64,000 bases of DNA, taken from contig NZ_CP065511.1 of NCBI RefSeq assembly GCF_022811925.1, positions 1,481,501-1,545,500 of the forward strand, given 5' to 3'. Within the stretch, counting starts at the first letter, position 1; every line of letters starts with the position of its first letter. Shown here piece after piece: positions 16,600 through 25,421 of this stretch. The notes under the pieces were generated by a model, which was not told the origin of the DNA, searched no databases, and worked only from the letters and a program-made list of their open reading frames with translations. The stretch comes from Cytobacillus oceanisediminis. Lineage in GTDB: Bacteria; Bacillota; Bacilli; Bacillales; Cytobacillaceae. The translations under genes were made by a program, and so were the position numbers.

Positions 16600-16785
16600 T
16601 TATTCTGCCTGATTTGGAGGTTCTTCCTCATGCAGTTCCCTAGCCTGTTCGATATTAACATCATCACCGCGTCCATGAACGGAGCCTCCGGAAAGACCTT
16701 CGTTTATGATTCTGTCTATATCCATATAAGCTTTGTCCCTGCCTTCATAGTTCATGTCCTCTGAAACCTGGCGTTTCTTATCCAT
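16600..16785 (-). CDS. Small hydrophilic protein, DUF4021-like
   Basis: This is a 61-residue, strongly charged protein with the core GRDKAYMDIDRIINEGLSGG and an acidic tail. I recall this pattern from DUF4021 proteins of Bacillus, but cannot check it. It has no membrane segment or signal peptide. The SD is AAGGAGCG upstream of the ATG. Function is unknown; a spore or stress role is only a guess from family distribution. Confidence 0.65.
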   Translation of the reverse strand: MDKKRQVSEDMNYEGRDKAYMDIDRIINEGLSGGSVHGRGDDVNIEQARELHEEEPPNQAE

Positions 16786-16875
16786 GTTTGAATCGCTCCT
16801 TTATATGAAATATCCTGGCGGGGTTATTTTTCCAAAAGAGCTTTAGGGTCATGCATGAATCCTCTAATTTTTTTC

Positions 16876-17082
16876 TCATTCATACACATGAAATAACATT
16901 AATTCATGGATTTGGGATTTTAAGTCTTCCTCCTGGGCAGCAGGGTCTCCGGATGTCCATTCAATTTTACCGTCAGGATGATAGATGCCAGTCATTTTTT
17001 GCTTTTTAAAGTAAAAAGAAAATGTCCATCCCGGCAATTGTTTATTTTCATATAAAGGTTTGAATTGAAAGTGTGTCAGCAT
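16876..17082 (-). CDS. yheE: YheE family protein
   Basis: This 68-residue protein starts MLTHFQFKPLYENKQLPGW, the conserved YheE N-terminus. ATG 17082 is used because GGAGG is 6 bases upstream; the longer frame has no SD. It sits beside the yheC/yheD cluster as in B. subtilis. Biochemical role is unknown. Confidence 0.8.
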   Translation of the reverse strand: MLTHFQFKPLYENKQLPGWTFSFYFKKQKMTGIYHPDGKIEWTSGDPAAQEEDLKSQIHELMLFHVYE

Positions 17083-17178
17083 TAGGATTCCTCCAGATGT
17101 TGTAATATCCCGTTTAATGTTCCTGAAAAGGGGAATGGAATAGATGTAGAAACATTTTAACATTAAAAGGAGGCAAAG

Positions 17179-17352
17179 ATGATGAAAAGAAACAATAAAT
17201 TTATGATGTCAGCCATGGCACTTGGAGCAGCTTATTTAATGAGAAACCCTGAGGCACGCCAAAAGCTTAAAGACCAGTTTAAATCATTCTCCGGAAGTGC
17301 CTCTAAAAAAGATAAAGTGAAGACAGCGAAAAGCCCTGTAACGACTTATTAA
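17179..17352 (+). CDS. 57-residue hypothetical protein
   Basis: The frame begins MMKRNNKFMMSAMALGAAYLM: a basic start, then a moderately hydrophobic segment (~9-22), then a Lys/Ser-rich soluble tail. An AAAGGAGG SD lies just upstream, and a strong terminator follows. It resembles small YtxH-like envelope proteins in composition, without a family match I can name. Confidence 0.65.
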   Translation: MMKRNNKFMMSAMALGAAYLMRNPEARQKLKDQFKSFSGSASKKDKVKTAKSPVTTY

Positions 17353-17393
17353 TCCTTTTGCGGTTTTGGACCTGGCACTTGTAAAAAATCGCA

Positions 17394-17436
17394 TAAAAAT
17401 AGCCGTGCACGCTATGGGTGTACGGCTATTTTTATT
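17394..17436. terminator. Strong bidirectional terminator
   Basis: AAAAATAGCCGTGCAC and GTGTACGGCTATTTTT form a long stem with A and T runs on both sides. It ends the 57-residue gene on plus and the ATP-grasp operon on minus. Confidence 0.9.
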
Positions 17437-17442
17437 GATCTG

Positions 17443-18612
17443 CTAGAACCCCGCCAGCGAGAAAAATAAGCGGGTCAGTTCTTCAATTCTTTTTTCTTCT
17501 ATCCAAACTTCATCAAAACTCATCGGTTTGGAATTTATTTCATAAATCACATAAGTGCCCTGGTCAGTTAATCCTGCATCAATAGAGTATTCTCCATAAA
17601 AACCTTTCTTCTTCTCAAGGAGCTTTCCTGCCTCCGCTGCTGCTGTATGAATAAACGCATCATGTTCTTTCGTACGGACACTTTCATATGGAATCATTAC
17701 CCCGCCATTCGGTATATGTGTTGTAATATCCTGTTCCTTAGACTGCCTGATGCCAATCCCTGTAACAGAATATTTCCCTTCGCTGAAATGGGCTAGAATT
17801 CTAAAATCAAATCTCTTGCCTTCCTTTCTGGCAGGGCTGATCGCTTTCTGTGCCAAATAAGGTTTATTCGTCAGGAGAATATCCCATTGGTTCCAGAAAT
17901 TATCATAATCAGCGTAACTGAAAGAATCGTGCAGACCGTTCAATCGTATTCCCTTTCCCAGCTGGCTTAAATGGTATATCCCCTTGCCTTTGGAGCCGTT
18001 TGCTGGCTTTAAGTAGACATTATTATATTTGCGGATAAAATCCTTAAGCTCTTTTGGACCGGAGACAAGAATGGTTTCAGGAATATACTCCTGCAAGGGC
18101 GGATAGTCCATTAATAGCTGGAAAACTTCGAATTTGTCCAGAAATCCCGGGTTGAAAAATGGAATATTATGCTCCTTAAAAAAACGGCTCGCTTTATGAA
18201 AGGCTTCTTTTTTTTCAAGTTTCCGGAAAGGCACCCTGTTGTAGACAAGATGCGGAAGAGGGCATCTTGCCTCAATCCATTTATCCTGCTGGGGAAAATA
18301 AATATAGCCGTTCACGGAATTCTCCTTCAGGTCTTCTGCCGTAAATACAAAGGAAACGCCATTTTGCTGAAGTATGTTTTTCTGCAGTGCCTTAAATAAG
18401 GGGCCATTGCCGGCGATAGACTGGTCCTTTCCTTTTCCGGTCAGAATGCCTATCACCGGTCCTGCATTATCGTTTTGCATTGTCAATGAAAAGGAAATCG
18501 AATTTAGTTCCGCCTGCGGGCTTATGGTGCTTAAAGGATGCGGATCCCTTCCCAGGGTACAGCTGGTGCTGCTGAACCATTTCCTGCTGGCCCAGTCATA
18601 ATAAATCTTCAT
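17443..18612 (-). CDS. YheC/YheD family ATP-grasp protein 1
   Basis: This is a 389-residue protein with ATP-grasp landmarks: VYLKPANGSKGKGIYHL (~195-212), FDFRILAHF, and the metal-binding end EINSKP (~365). It is the last gene of a four-gene minus-strand operon and overlaps the preceding one by 4 bases. YheC/D proteins are spore-coat associated in B. subtilis. Their carboxylate-amine ligase substrate is unknown. It has no clear single B. subtilis counterpart, since only yheC and yheD exist there. Confidence 0.85.
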   Translation of the reverse strand: MKIYYDWASRKWFSSTSCTLGRDPHPLSTISPQAELNSISFSLTMQNDNAGPVIGILTGKGKDQSIAGNGPLFKALQKNILQQNGVSFVFTAEDLKENSVNGYIYFPQQDKWIEARCPLPHLVYNRVPFRKLEKKEAFHKASRFFKEHNIPFFNPGFLDKFEVFQLLMDYPPLQEYIPETILVSGPKELKDFIRKYNNVYLKPANGSKGKGIYHLSQLGKGIRLNGLHDSFSYADYDNFWNQWDILLTNKPYLAQKAISPARKEGKRFDFRILAHFSEGKYSVTGIGIRQSKEQDITTHIPNGGVMIPYESVRTKEHDAFIHTAAAEAGKLLEKKKGFYGEYSIDAGLTDQGTYVIYEINSKPMSFDEVWIEEKRIEELTRLFFSLAGF

Positions 18613-19973
18613 CTGAATATTTCCTGAGGTTTCATAATGGATGCTTCGGCAAGGAAGACGGCAAATGAAAGCGAAAGCTTGCGGGTAAGAAAATCGAACT
18701 CACGGAGCTGAGGGTGTTTAAATATAGATCTGCCAGGCTTGGAGTTTGCTTCGAAAAGCCATACATGGCCATTTCGGTCCAATCCAAAGTCAAAGCCGAT
18801 TTCACCGATAATTCCTTCCATGTTTCGTTCTAGAGCCTTGCTGATTTTTAGTGCCGCCTCACTCAACTTTTCCACTGCTGCTGCTTTTTCAGCCTCCGAT
18901 TCAAACACTTCTTCCAGGGTTTTGATTTCACCGCCGCTTTTAACATGGGTTGTAACACTGCCAGGTCCCGCCATTTTTGCGGCTGCAGCTGTTACTTTCC
19001 ATTCCCCATTCTCATCTTTATTCGTATGAATCCTGAAATCAATCGTCCTCTGTTCATGACGGAGCAAATGGATTCCCTGCTGAACAAGCATCCGGCTTAA
19101 ACTCCGTCCTGCAAAAACATTCCCCATCAAATTTTCCAGGCTGTTAAACTTTCTCAGCCGGTTGTCATCCCGCACTCTATATCGGCAATAATAATGACCA
19201 TCCTTTTTATCATAAATAATTTGATGAATACCAAGCCCCAGGCTTCCATTAATCGGTTTTAGGAAAACATGGCCATAATCAGCCAGCATTCTTTCAATTA
19301 CAGAAAATGAAGAAAAAGGGTGGGTTTCCGGCAAGTAGTGACTAATATCATCATCGTTCTGCAGTCTTTCATAAACATCCAATTTATTAAAGAAACCAGG
19401 ATTATACCAAGGAATTAAATAGTCTTTCTGCAGACGGTCACGAACTTCTTTAAGTTCGATCCTTCTTTCACTTTTTCGATTGGGAAGCCGATCATATACG
19501 ACATTCGGAAAAGGCACTTCAAAGGTTTCCCATCCTTCCTCATGATAAAAAAGCCCCCTGATTGTTCCTTGTTCCCAGTTGATATGCTGGTCACCGAACA
19601 AATACGGAATTGCTCCAACCGTTTTTTTGACTGAAAGCAGTTTGGCAAAAAACAAGGTCCGATCCCCGACTGGCCTCAAAGGAAAGGAGGTGAATCCTGA
19701 TGTGAAGATTCCTACGAGCGGGCCGAGGTACAGTGTCCCCTTATTGGCAAATGCATGCAGAGGAATCTTAAGGTCAGGGAAATGCAGTGCATCTGCCACA
19801 CATTTACTTATAATGATGGAGTTTTTCTTTGTTTTCTGAAGTAAGAAAGCGGCATCTGCAGAATGTGTGCCAAAGGCCAGTTTCGTCAAATGAGTATGAA
19901 GGTTAAGCTCATTCGGAATATAAACTGTTTTGGAGGCTGAATCGGAAATTTCAATTTGATATTGTTTTCTCAT
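18609..19973 (-). CDS. yheD: YheC/YheD family ATP-grasp protein 2 (YheD-like)
   Basis: This is a 454-residue protein, the length of B. subtilis YheD (453). The N-terminal ~110 residues form a separate domain. The ATP-grasp fold follows, with VFLKPINGSLGLGIHQI, TIDFRIHTNK, GEIGFDFGLD and FEANSKPGRS near the C-terminus. All catalytic landmarks are present, so it is probably an active ligase. It overlaps its neighbours by 4 and 23 bases. The symbol is by size and position. Confidence 0.83.
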   Translation of the reverse strand: MRKQYQIEISDSASKTVYIPNELNLHTHLTKLAFGTHSADAAFLLQKTKKNSIIISKCVADALHFPDLKIPLHAFANKGTLYLGPLVGIFTSGFTSFPLRPVGDRTLFFAKLLSVKKTVGAIPYLFGDQHINWEQGTIRGLFYHEEGWETFEVPFPNVVYDRLPNRKSERRIELKEVRDRLQKDYLIPWYNPGFFNKLDVYERLQNDDDISHYLPETHPFSSFSVIERMLADYGHVFLKPINGSLGLGIHQIIYDKKDGHYYCRYRVRDDNRLRKFNSLENLMGNVFAGRSLSRMLVQQGIHLLRHEQRTIDFRIHTNKDENGEWKVTAAAAKMAGPGSVTTHVKSGGEIKTLEEVFESEAEKAAAVEKLSEAALKISKALERNMEGIIGEIGFDFGLDRNGHVWLFEANSKPGRSIFKHPQLREFDFLTRKLSLSFAVFLAEASIMKPQEIFR

Positions 19974-21054
19974 GATTCATTCTCCTTTCCAATTCCTTTT
20001 TGGCTGCCAGGAATTTGGCATAGTGAAGGGGAGCAGTATATAATTCTTCCTTCTTTTCAGGCTGGCTGTTTAGGATGGTTTTTCTGCCAGGTTTTGAGTT
20101 GATGTCCAAAATCCAAATGGAGCCGTTGTTTTCCACTCCTATATCGATTCCCATTTCAAATAGCGGAGGAAGCTTTCGTTCAAGCGCAGCGGGAAGTGTA
20201 TCGATAATGTCATTAAGCTCATCGCAAAGAAAACTCCTCAATGAAGATGGGTATTCAGTAATCCAGTCCTCAAAAGAAATGTTGCTGCCGCCAGTGCTTA
20301 AATTGGAGACGATACTGCCATTTCTGCCCGTCCGAATGCCCCGGCCAAGCTCCTTCCAGGTGCCATTCCTGTCCTTTTGAAGCAAAATTCTTATATCAAA
20401 GGGCTGTTCTTCCTTGTTCGATAGATTCACATATGGCTGGAAGAGGTACTGCCGTTTCGTGGTCAAGTTATTAAGCCAGCCCGCTGCCTTTTCAGCGCTT
20501 TCAAAGCTGCGGGTAACCTGAGCATTCTTTTTATCTGTTTTAACAAGAATGTTTTTGCCTGTTTTCTCAATATAATAGATTCCGTGCCCCTGTGAGCCGC
20601 TTGCGGGTTTTAAGATGAGGGGATGATCAGGCAGGAGGCTGCCTATGAACCTGTCAGCGCCAGTAAAGGGTGTTGTTTTTAGCAAATAGGGTGAAATGTT
20701 TGTGCAGGACAGGATTTCATATAATTCGAGCTTATTAGGCAAGCCATAGCCAAGGAATTGGATGTCACTTCTTGCCTTGAGCCAATTCACGATGGACATG
20801 CATTGTTTTGAGTGGGAATCATTTCCGTAAAAACAGCGGTCATAAAGGATTTCAGGCACTGTAAATTCTGCTGGCTCCCATCCGCCTGAAGCAGGGTTAT
20901 AGAAATCACCTGTAATTCTTTCTGTAATAGGATTGATATCTGAAGGCACAAACCGGCAGCAGTTAATATTACATTCATTAGCTCTTTTGGCCAATTCCAT
21001 AAAATATGACTGTTCACTCCGTTTATTCAATGTCATGATTCCGAATGAAAGCAT
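19951..21054 (-). CDS. yheC: YheC/YheD family ATP-grasp protein 3 (YheC-like)
   Basis: This is a 367-residue protein, close to B. subtilis YheC (363), lacking the extra N-terminal domain of the YheD type. Motifs are LILKPASGSQGHGIYYI, FDIRILLQ, MGIDIGVE and DINSKPGRK. ATG 21054 is chosen because GAGGAGG is 8 bases upstream; a longer frame exists without an SD. The start lies inside the preceding gene (32-base overlap). Confidence 0.83.
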   Translation of the reverse strand: MLSFGIMTLNKRSEQSYFMELAKRANECNINCCRFVPSDINPITERITGDFYNPASGGWEPAEFTVPEILYDRCFYGNDSHSKQCMSIVNWLKARSDIQFLGYGLPNKLELYEILSCTNISPYLLKTTPFTGADRFIGSLLPDHPLILKPASGSQGHGIYYIEKTGKNILVKTDKKNAQVTRSFESAEKAAGWLNNLTTKRQYLFQPYVNLSNKEEQPFDIRILLQKDRNGTWKELGRGIRTGRNGSIVSNLSTGGSNISFEDWITEYPSSLRSFLCDELNDIIDTLPAALERKLPPLFEMGIDIGVENNGSIWILDINSKPGRKTILNSQPEKKEELYTAPLHYAKFLAAKKELERRMNHEKTISN

Positions 21055-22429
21055 GTTGTAATCCTCCTCTTTGGATGAATGATAATGCCGTTGCATATTC
21101 CATCAGTGCCTTGGCTGAGGGCCTGACTCTTTTTTCTTTGTCTTCGAAATTTTTGGAGGGCTTAGAATTCACTTCGATGATCCATAGTTTTCCATTTACA
21201 TCTAAACCAATATCAATTCCGAGTTCTCCGACAAGCCCTTCGCATTTCTGGCTGATAATCGTTGCTGTTTCAACTGCAAGCTCCTTCAATAATGCCAGCT
21301 GCTGAACCGCTGTTTTCTGATCAGACAGCATCGAGAAAATTCTTAGAGGTTTCATGATTTCCCCGCCTCTTGCAATGTTTGAAACAAATTGCTGCTCAGC
21401 AGAAATCCTTGCAACTGCTGAAGTAGCTTTCCAGATATCCTGAAAATTTTTGTGGCAGAGCACACGGAAATCAAGCTGCCTGTTTTTATAGGTTTGCAGA
21501 GGGATGGCCTGCTGGGTCAGAAAAATTGTATTCTTTTGGTATTGCTGGTACCACTGTTCAAAGCGGGTATAATTTTTGAAAATGAGTGTATTCTCCCTGC
21601 CGTTTCCGGTCGATAGTTCTGTCATGATTTCTTCGCCGTTTAAACTCAGTCTGATAATATTCCGGCCCTGGCTGCCGTGTATGGGCTTTAGGAATATTAA
21701 TCTGTGTCTGGCCAGCATATCCTTGATGGTTTGTTCATCTGCTATGGCTGTATCAGGGAGATAAGGCTGCATATGATCCTCAGAAAAAAGCAGGTTATGA
21801 ACTTCCTTTTTTGATAAAAAACGGTCATTAAACACAGGGATATTATATTTTATTAGGCTGTTTTTAAATGATTGAAATGCGGAACTTGCTTCAAGCATTC
21901 GGGAGTGAATCCGGTTATAGATTACACTCGGCAAAGGAACCGGACGTTTTATCCACTTTCCATCCTGCAGGCAGTACCCTTGCAGACTGCCTTGAATGAA
22001 GTCCTTAAAGTGAAACACATAAAAAAATCCCCCCATATTTGAAACAACCTCATGCAATTCTTCGCAAAAAGAATGAATAGAGCGGAAGTAAGGCTCTTCG
22101 CCGCTATCATTGAAATCTGTCATCAGCCCTATAATCGGTCCGGCAGTAATAGTAAAGTCCTTTCTGGAGTAACTGGCAACGAAATGGAGATCGTCCATTG
22201 GCAAGCAGCATTCCTGAAAAAGCCGATCACTGAAAATAACCTCATCCTTCGTAATGTTTGCTCCTTCAATGGTTATTTGAATGGTGTGCTTGCCGATCTG
22301 CAGCAAATGTGGCATATGCAGATCAATATTCCAGTAATGGACGAGAGAATGGCTAATTTGAATGCGAAATTGATTTTCCTGAAACTTCTTTCCCGGAACA
22401 ATCGTAATAGGCAATAAAGAAACTGACAT
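21023..22429 (-). CDS. YheC/YheD family ATP-grasp protein 4 (YheD-like)
   Basis: This 468-residue protein is the first gene of the operon. An N-terminal domain (~1-125) is followed by the ATP-grasp core: IFLKPIHGSQGRNI, LDFRVLCHK, GELGIDIGLD and EVNSKPSKN. ATG 22429 is used because GAGGA is 6 bases upstream, whereas ATG 22435 touches the SD. With three downstream paralogues it forms a family expansion. Confidence 0.83.
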   Translation of the reverse strand: MSVSLLPITIVPGKKFQENQFRIQISHSLVHYWNIDLHMPHLLQIGKHTIQITIEGANITKDEVIFSDRLFQECCLPMDDLHFVASYSRKDFTITAGPIIGLMTDFNDSGEEPYFRSIHSFCEELHEVVSNMGGFFYVFHFKDFIQGSLQGYCLQDGKWIKRPVPLPSVIYNRIHSRMLEASSAFQSFKNSLIKYNIPVFNDRFLSKKEVHNLLFSEDHMQPYLPDTAIADEQTIKDMLARHRLIFLKPIHGSQGRNIIRLSLNGEEIMTELSTGNGRENTLIFKNYTRFEQWYQQYQKNTIFLTQQAIPLQTYKNRQLDFRVLCHKNFQDIWKATSAVARISAEQQFVSNIARGGEIMKPLRIFSMLSDQKTAVQQLALLKELAVETATIISQKCEGLVGELGIDIGLDVNGKLWIIEVNSKPSKNFEDKEKRVRPSAKALMEYATALSFIQRGGLQHAFIRNHDIE

Positions 22430-22653
22430 GATCATTCCTCATTTGCTTATCTTTATTTGAGCCTATTCTGGGTAGCCGAATGCAGGGTGCAAAATGAATG
22501 CTGAATTTTACCTGCGGCAGAAAGTGCAAAACTCCCATTGATGAAGTTTTCACTGTATAATGAAAAAATAGGCAAAAGCTGATACCATATCGTATGTTCT
22601 GGGCAATAAAATGGTGCGTCTAGAGAGGCGCTTGTAACTTAAGGAAGGTAGAG

Positions 22654-23799
22654 ATGTCTATGGATATTGCAATAACAATAATTTTGATGATGTTAATTGG
22701 GGCTCTCATTGGCGGGTTTACTAATTACCTGGCTATTAAAATGCTCTTTAAACCTTATAATGCCGTTTATATAGGCAAATGGAAGGTTCCATTTACCCCG
22801 GGGCTGATTCCTAAAAGAAGAGATGAAATGGCTGATCAGATGGGTAAGCTTGTTGTTAATCATCTTTTGACACCAGAAAGCATCAAGAAAAAGTTCATCA
22901 ATGCTCAATTTCAGCGTGATATGACTGGGCTGGTTCAAAAAGAGCTTGAAACTATCCTGCTGTCGGAAAAATCAGCAGATGACATTCTTGCAGCGTTTGG
23001 AATCACGGATGGGCAAGCGAAAACAGAATACCGCATTAACTTATTAATTGAGCAGAAGTATGAAAAAATCATTAGTGAATATCGCAGCCGGCCCCTTAAA
23101 GAAGTTATTCCTCAGGCTCTTTTGGATAAAGTGGATGAAAAAATCCCGGCTATCAGTTCAATGATCCTTCAAAAGGGGACTGATTATTTTTCCAGCATTG
23201 AAGGCAAAATGAGGATACAAAGAATGGCAGATGATTTTGTTCGTGAGCGCAGCGGCGTGCTGAGCAACATGCTGCAGATGTTTATGGGGAACATCAATAT
23301 TGCAGATAAAATTCAGCCGGAAATCATAAAGTTTTTAAATAATGAGGGAACGTCCGATCTGATTACAGCACTTTTACAAAGAGAGTGGGGTAAAGTTCTT
23401 GAACTGGACGCTGCAGTTATTGAAGAGCAGCTCGAAAAAGAACAGATTCTTTCAGTATTAAAGAATATTGCCCATAAAGTCATTAATCTGGAGAATTTAT
23501 TTAAAACGCCTATTTCATCTTTTATGGTCCCTTATAGGCCTGTATTAATAGATGAACTGGCTCCTAAAAGTGTTCAAATGCTTTCTGATTGGCTTTCAGG
23601 AAAAACTGAAATGTTCATGGAAAGGCTTCGTCTTGCTGAAATTGTCCGTGAACAGGTCAGCAATTTTTCGGTGGAACGACTGGAAGAAATGGTCTTTTCC
23701 ATAATTAAAAGCGAATTGAAAATGATTACTAATTTAGGGGTCCTGCTTGGGGGCATTATCGGGCTCATTCAGGGATTCATAGCCATATTGATTAATTAA
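22654..23799 (+). CDS. yheB: DUF445 family membrane protein YheB
   Basis: This is a 381-residue protein with an N-terminal membrane helix (~6-25), then the conserved GGFTNYLAIKMLFKP and PFTPGLIPKRRDE motifs, a long helical middle, and a C-terminal membrane helix (GVLLGGIIGLIQGFIAILI). DUF445 proteins are of unknown function. Position next to yheA and yheC/D equals B. subtilis. The SD is AGGAAGG. Confidence 0.9.
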   Translation: MSMDIAITIILMMLIGALIGGFTNYLAIKMLFKPYNAVYIGKWKVPFTPGLIPKRRDEMADQMGKLVVNHLLTPESIKKKFINAQFQRDMTGLVQKELETILLSEKSADDILAAFGITDGQAKTEYRINLLIEQKYEKIISEYRSRPLKEVIPQALLDKVDEKIPAISSMILQKGTDYFSSIEGKMRIQRMADDFVRERSGVLSNMLQMFMGNINIADKIQPEIIKFLNNEGTSDLITALLQREWGKVLELDAAVIEEQLEKEQILSVLKNIAHKVINLENLFKTPISSFMVPYRPVLIDELAPKSVQMLSDWLSGKTEMFMERLRLAEIVREQVSNFSVERLEEMVFSIIKSELKMITNLGVLLGGIIGLIQGFIAILIN

Positions 23800-23905
23800 G
23801 GGTATCGCCTCGCGTTTACTGACATAGTTTGTTATAGTGTAGTGGATGTTCAAAATGAGGAAGATGAATTTTCCTTTTTGAACGAGAATCGGAAGGAGTG
23901 TTTTT

Positions 23906-24256
23906 ATGGCAGTAAATTTATATGATTCAGCCTATGAATTAGAAAAAGCAGTGCGGGAAAGCGATGAATATAAGGCTTTAAAACAAGCATACGATGATGT
24001 GAATGCAGATCCGTCTGCCAAAGCAATGTTTGATAACTTCCGCAAAATCCAGATGGAACTTCAGCAAAAACAAATGATGGGCCAGGATATTACACAGGAA
24101 GAAGTAGAACAGGCACAAAAGACAGTCGCCCTTGTACAGCAGCACGCCCAAATCTCAAAGCTTATGGAAGCAGAACAGCGCATGAGCATGATGATTGCAG
24201 AAATGAACAAAATCATCATGAAGCCTCTTGAAGAGCTTTATGGTGCAGCTGAATAA
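23906..24256 (+). CDS. yheA: YlbF/YmcA family protein YheA
   Basis: This 116-residue all-helical protein begins MAVNLYDSAYELEKAVRESDEY. It has the QKQMMGQDIT and MSMMIAEMNKIIMKPLEELYG segments typical of YheA. YlbF and YmcA relatives act with YaaT on RNase Y, but YheA lacks their cysteines and its role is unknown. The SD is GGAAGGAG. Confidence 0.9.
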   Translation: MAVNLYDSAYELEKAVRESDEYKALKQAYDDVNADPSAKAMFDNFRKIQMELQQKQMMGQDITQEEVEQAQKTVALVQQHAQISKLMEAEQRMSMMIAEMNKIIMKPLEELYGAAE

Positions 24257-24266
24257 TTAGCATTGG

Positions 24267-24298
24267 AAAACTCCCGGAATTGATTTCGGGGGTTTTTT
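24267..24298 (+). terminator. Terminator after yheA
   Basis: ACTCCCG pairs with CGGGGGT (one G-T) around a 10-base loop, then T6. Confidence 0.8.
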
Positions 24299-24385
24299 AA
24301 TAAGAAAAAGCATTATCCATATTAATCTGAACGAGGTTTGGGTACCTTTAGGATAGATGTTGATTTACAGTAAGGGGGCAGCAAA

Positions 24386-24910
24386 TTGAAAAAAGCCATT
24401 TTTCTTGACCGGGACGGCGTTTTGAACGAGGTTTTATCTGACAGGGTGAAATTCGTTAACAAGCCTGAGCAGTTATATTTACTTGAAGGGGCGGCAGAAG
24501 CTGTGGCAGAGCTGACCAAAGCAGGATATGAAATTTTTGTTGTGACAAATCAGGGCGGCGTGGGACTCGGTTTTTTGAAAGAAAGAGAGCTAAGGAGAAT
24601 TCATGAAAGGCTGCAGGAGCTTGTTAAAGAAAAAGGCGGACATATTAAAGAGGTGGCCTATTGTCCTCATAAACCGAAAGCTGGGTGTGAATGCCGCAAG
24701 CCAAATGCAGGCATGCTGGTGGATTTGGCGGAAAGGCACCATCTTGATCTGGCTAAGAGCATTATGGTAGGCGATCACGAGCGGGACATTGAGGCAGGCA
24801 AGAAGGCTGGCTGTAAAACTGTTTTTATCGGCTCTGATCCAACAAGTGCAGATATCCAGGCTTCATCACTTTTTGAGGCAGTGGAAGATATTTTGGAAAT
24901 GCTTAAATAG
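24386..24910 (+). CDS. HAD-IIIA phosphatase, GmhB/histidinol-phosphatase type
   Basis: This 174-residue protein starts at TTG 24386 after AAGGGGG. HAD motif I is FLDRDGVLNE (both Asp present), motif II VTNQGG, and motif IV GDHERDIEAG. A zinc knuckle CPHKPKAGCEC is typical of the D-glycero-D-manno-heptose-1,7-bisphosphate 7-phosphatase family. The physiological substrate in this organism cannot be told, as no heptose genes are near. Confidence 0.85.
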   Translation: MKKAIFLDRDGVLNEVLSDRVKFVNKPEQLYLLEGAAEAVAELTKAGYEIFVVTNQGGVGLGFLKERELRRIHERLQELVKEKGGHIKEVAYCPHKPKAGCECRKPNAGMLVDLAERHHLDLAKSIMVGDHERDIEAGKKAGCKTVFIGSDPTSADIQASSLFEAVEDILEMLK

Positions 24911-24921
24911 GAGAGTAAAAA

Positions 24922-24960
24922 ACCGCTTCCAGGATTGGCTGGAAGCGGCATTTTATTTTA
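24922..24960. terminator. Terminator between gmhB-like and SASP genes
   Basis: CCGCTTCCAG and CTGGAAGCGG form a 10-bp stem with loop GATTGG. It is followed by CATTTTATTTT on plus and preceded by A6 (T6 on minus). Confidence 0.88.
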
Positions 24961-24979
24961 CTATGATTGCGTGGAAGGA

Positions 24980-25180
24980 CTAGCGTGCTCCGCCAAGCTG
25001 CTGCTCAGCCATTTGCACCAGGCGCTTTGTGATTTCTCCGCCTACTGATCCATTTGCTCTTGAAGATGTTTCCGGGCCAAGGTTCACACCGAATTCTGTT
25101 GCGATTTCATACTTCATTTGATCAATTGCCTTGCTGACTCCTGATACTAAAAGCTGATTAGAATTGCTGTTTCTTGCCAT
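24980..25180 (-). CDS. Alpha/beta-type small acid-soluble spore protein, second copy
   Basis: This 66-residue protein begins [14 protein letters not shown]. It carries the same EIATEFGV germination-protease site and the [15 protein letters not shown] core as the SASP at 13125. ATG 25180 is used because AAAGGAGA lies upstream. The two copies are 11.8 kb apart on the same strand and are diverged mainly at the termini. Confidence 0.95.
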   Translation of the reverse strand: MARNSNSNQLLVSGVSKAIDQMKYEIATEFGVNLGPETSSRANGSVGGEITKRLVQMAEQQLGGAR

Positions 25181-25324
25181 GTAAATCATCTCCTTTGGTG
25201 TAGTTTTCTTGATTGTTACACTCATAGCTTTAGGAGAGAAAATAAGATTTATTCATAGGTGTATATGGTAATATAAGGTATTTTTTGACGGACTCTAATG
25301 TGGATTTGACTTGAAATCAGCTTT

Positions 25325-25417
25325 GCGCATATAAATTGGTCCTAAACGCACAGAAAAAATCTTATGCGCACATAAATTTCCTCCATCCGCACATAAATAA
25401 ATGCCATCCGCACATAA
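25325..25417. repeat. Degenerate short repeats, four units
   Basis: GCGCATATAAAT, GCGCACATAAAT, CCGCACATAAAT and CCGCACATAACT occur at 25325, 25366, 25387 and 25408. They fill the gap between the SASP gene and ykoC. No function is known to me. Confidence 0.6.
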
Positions 25418-25421
25418 CTTT

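Noticed and set aside
25226..25300. SigG-like TGAATA upstream of the second SASP
   Set aside because: No matching -10 (CATNNTA) at 17-18 bases was found, so no promoter was called.
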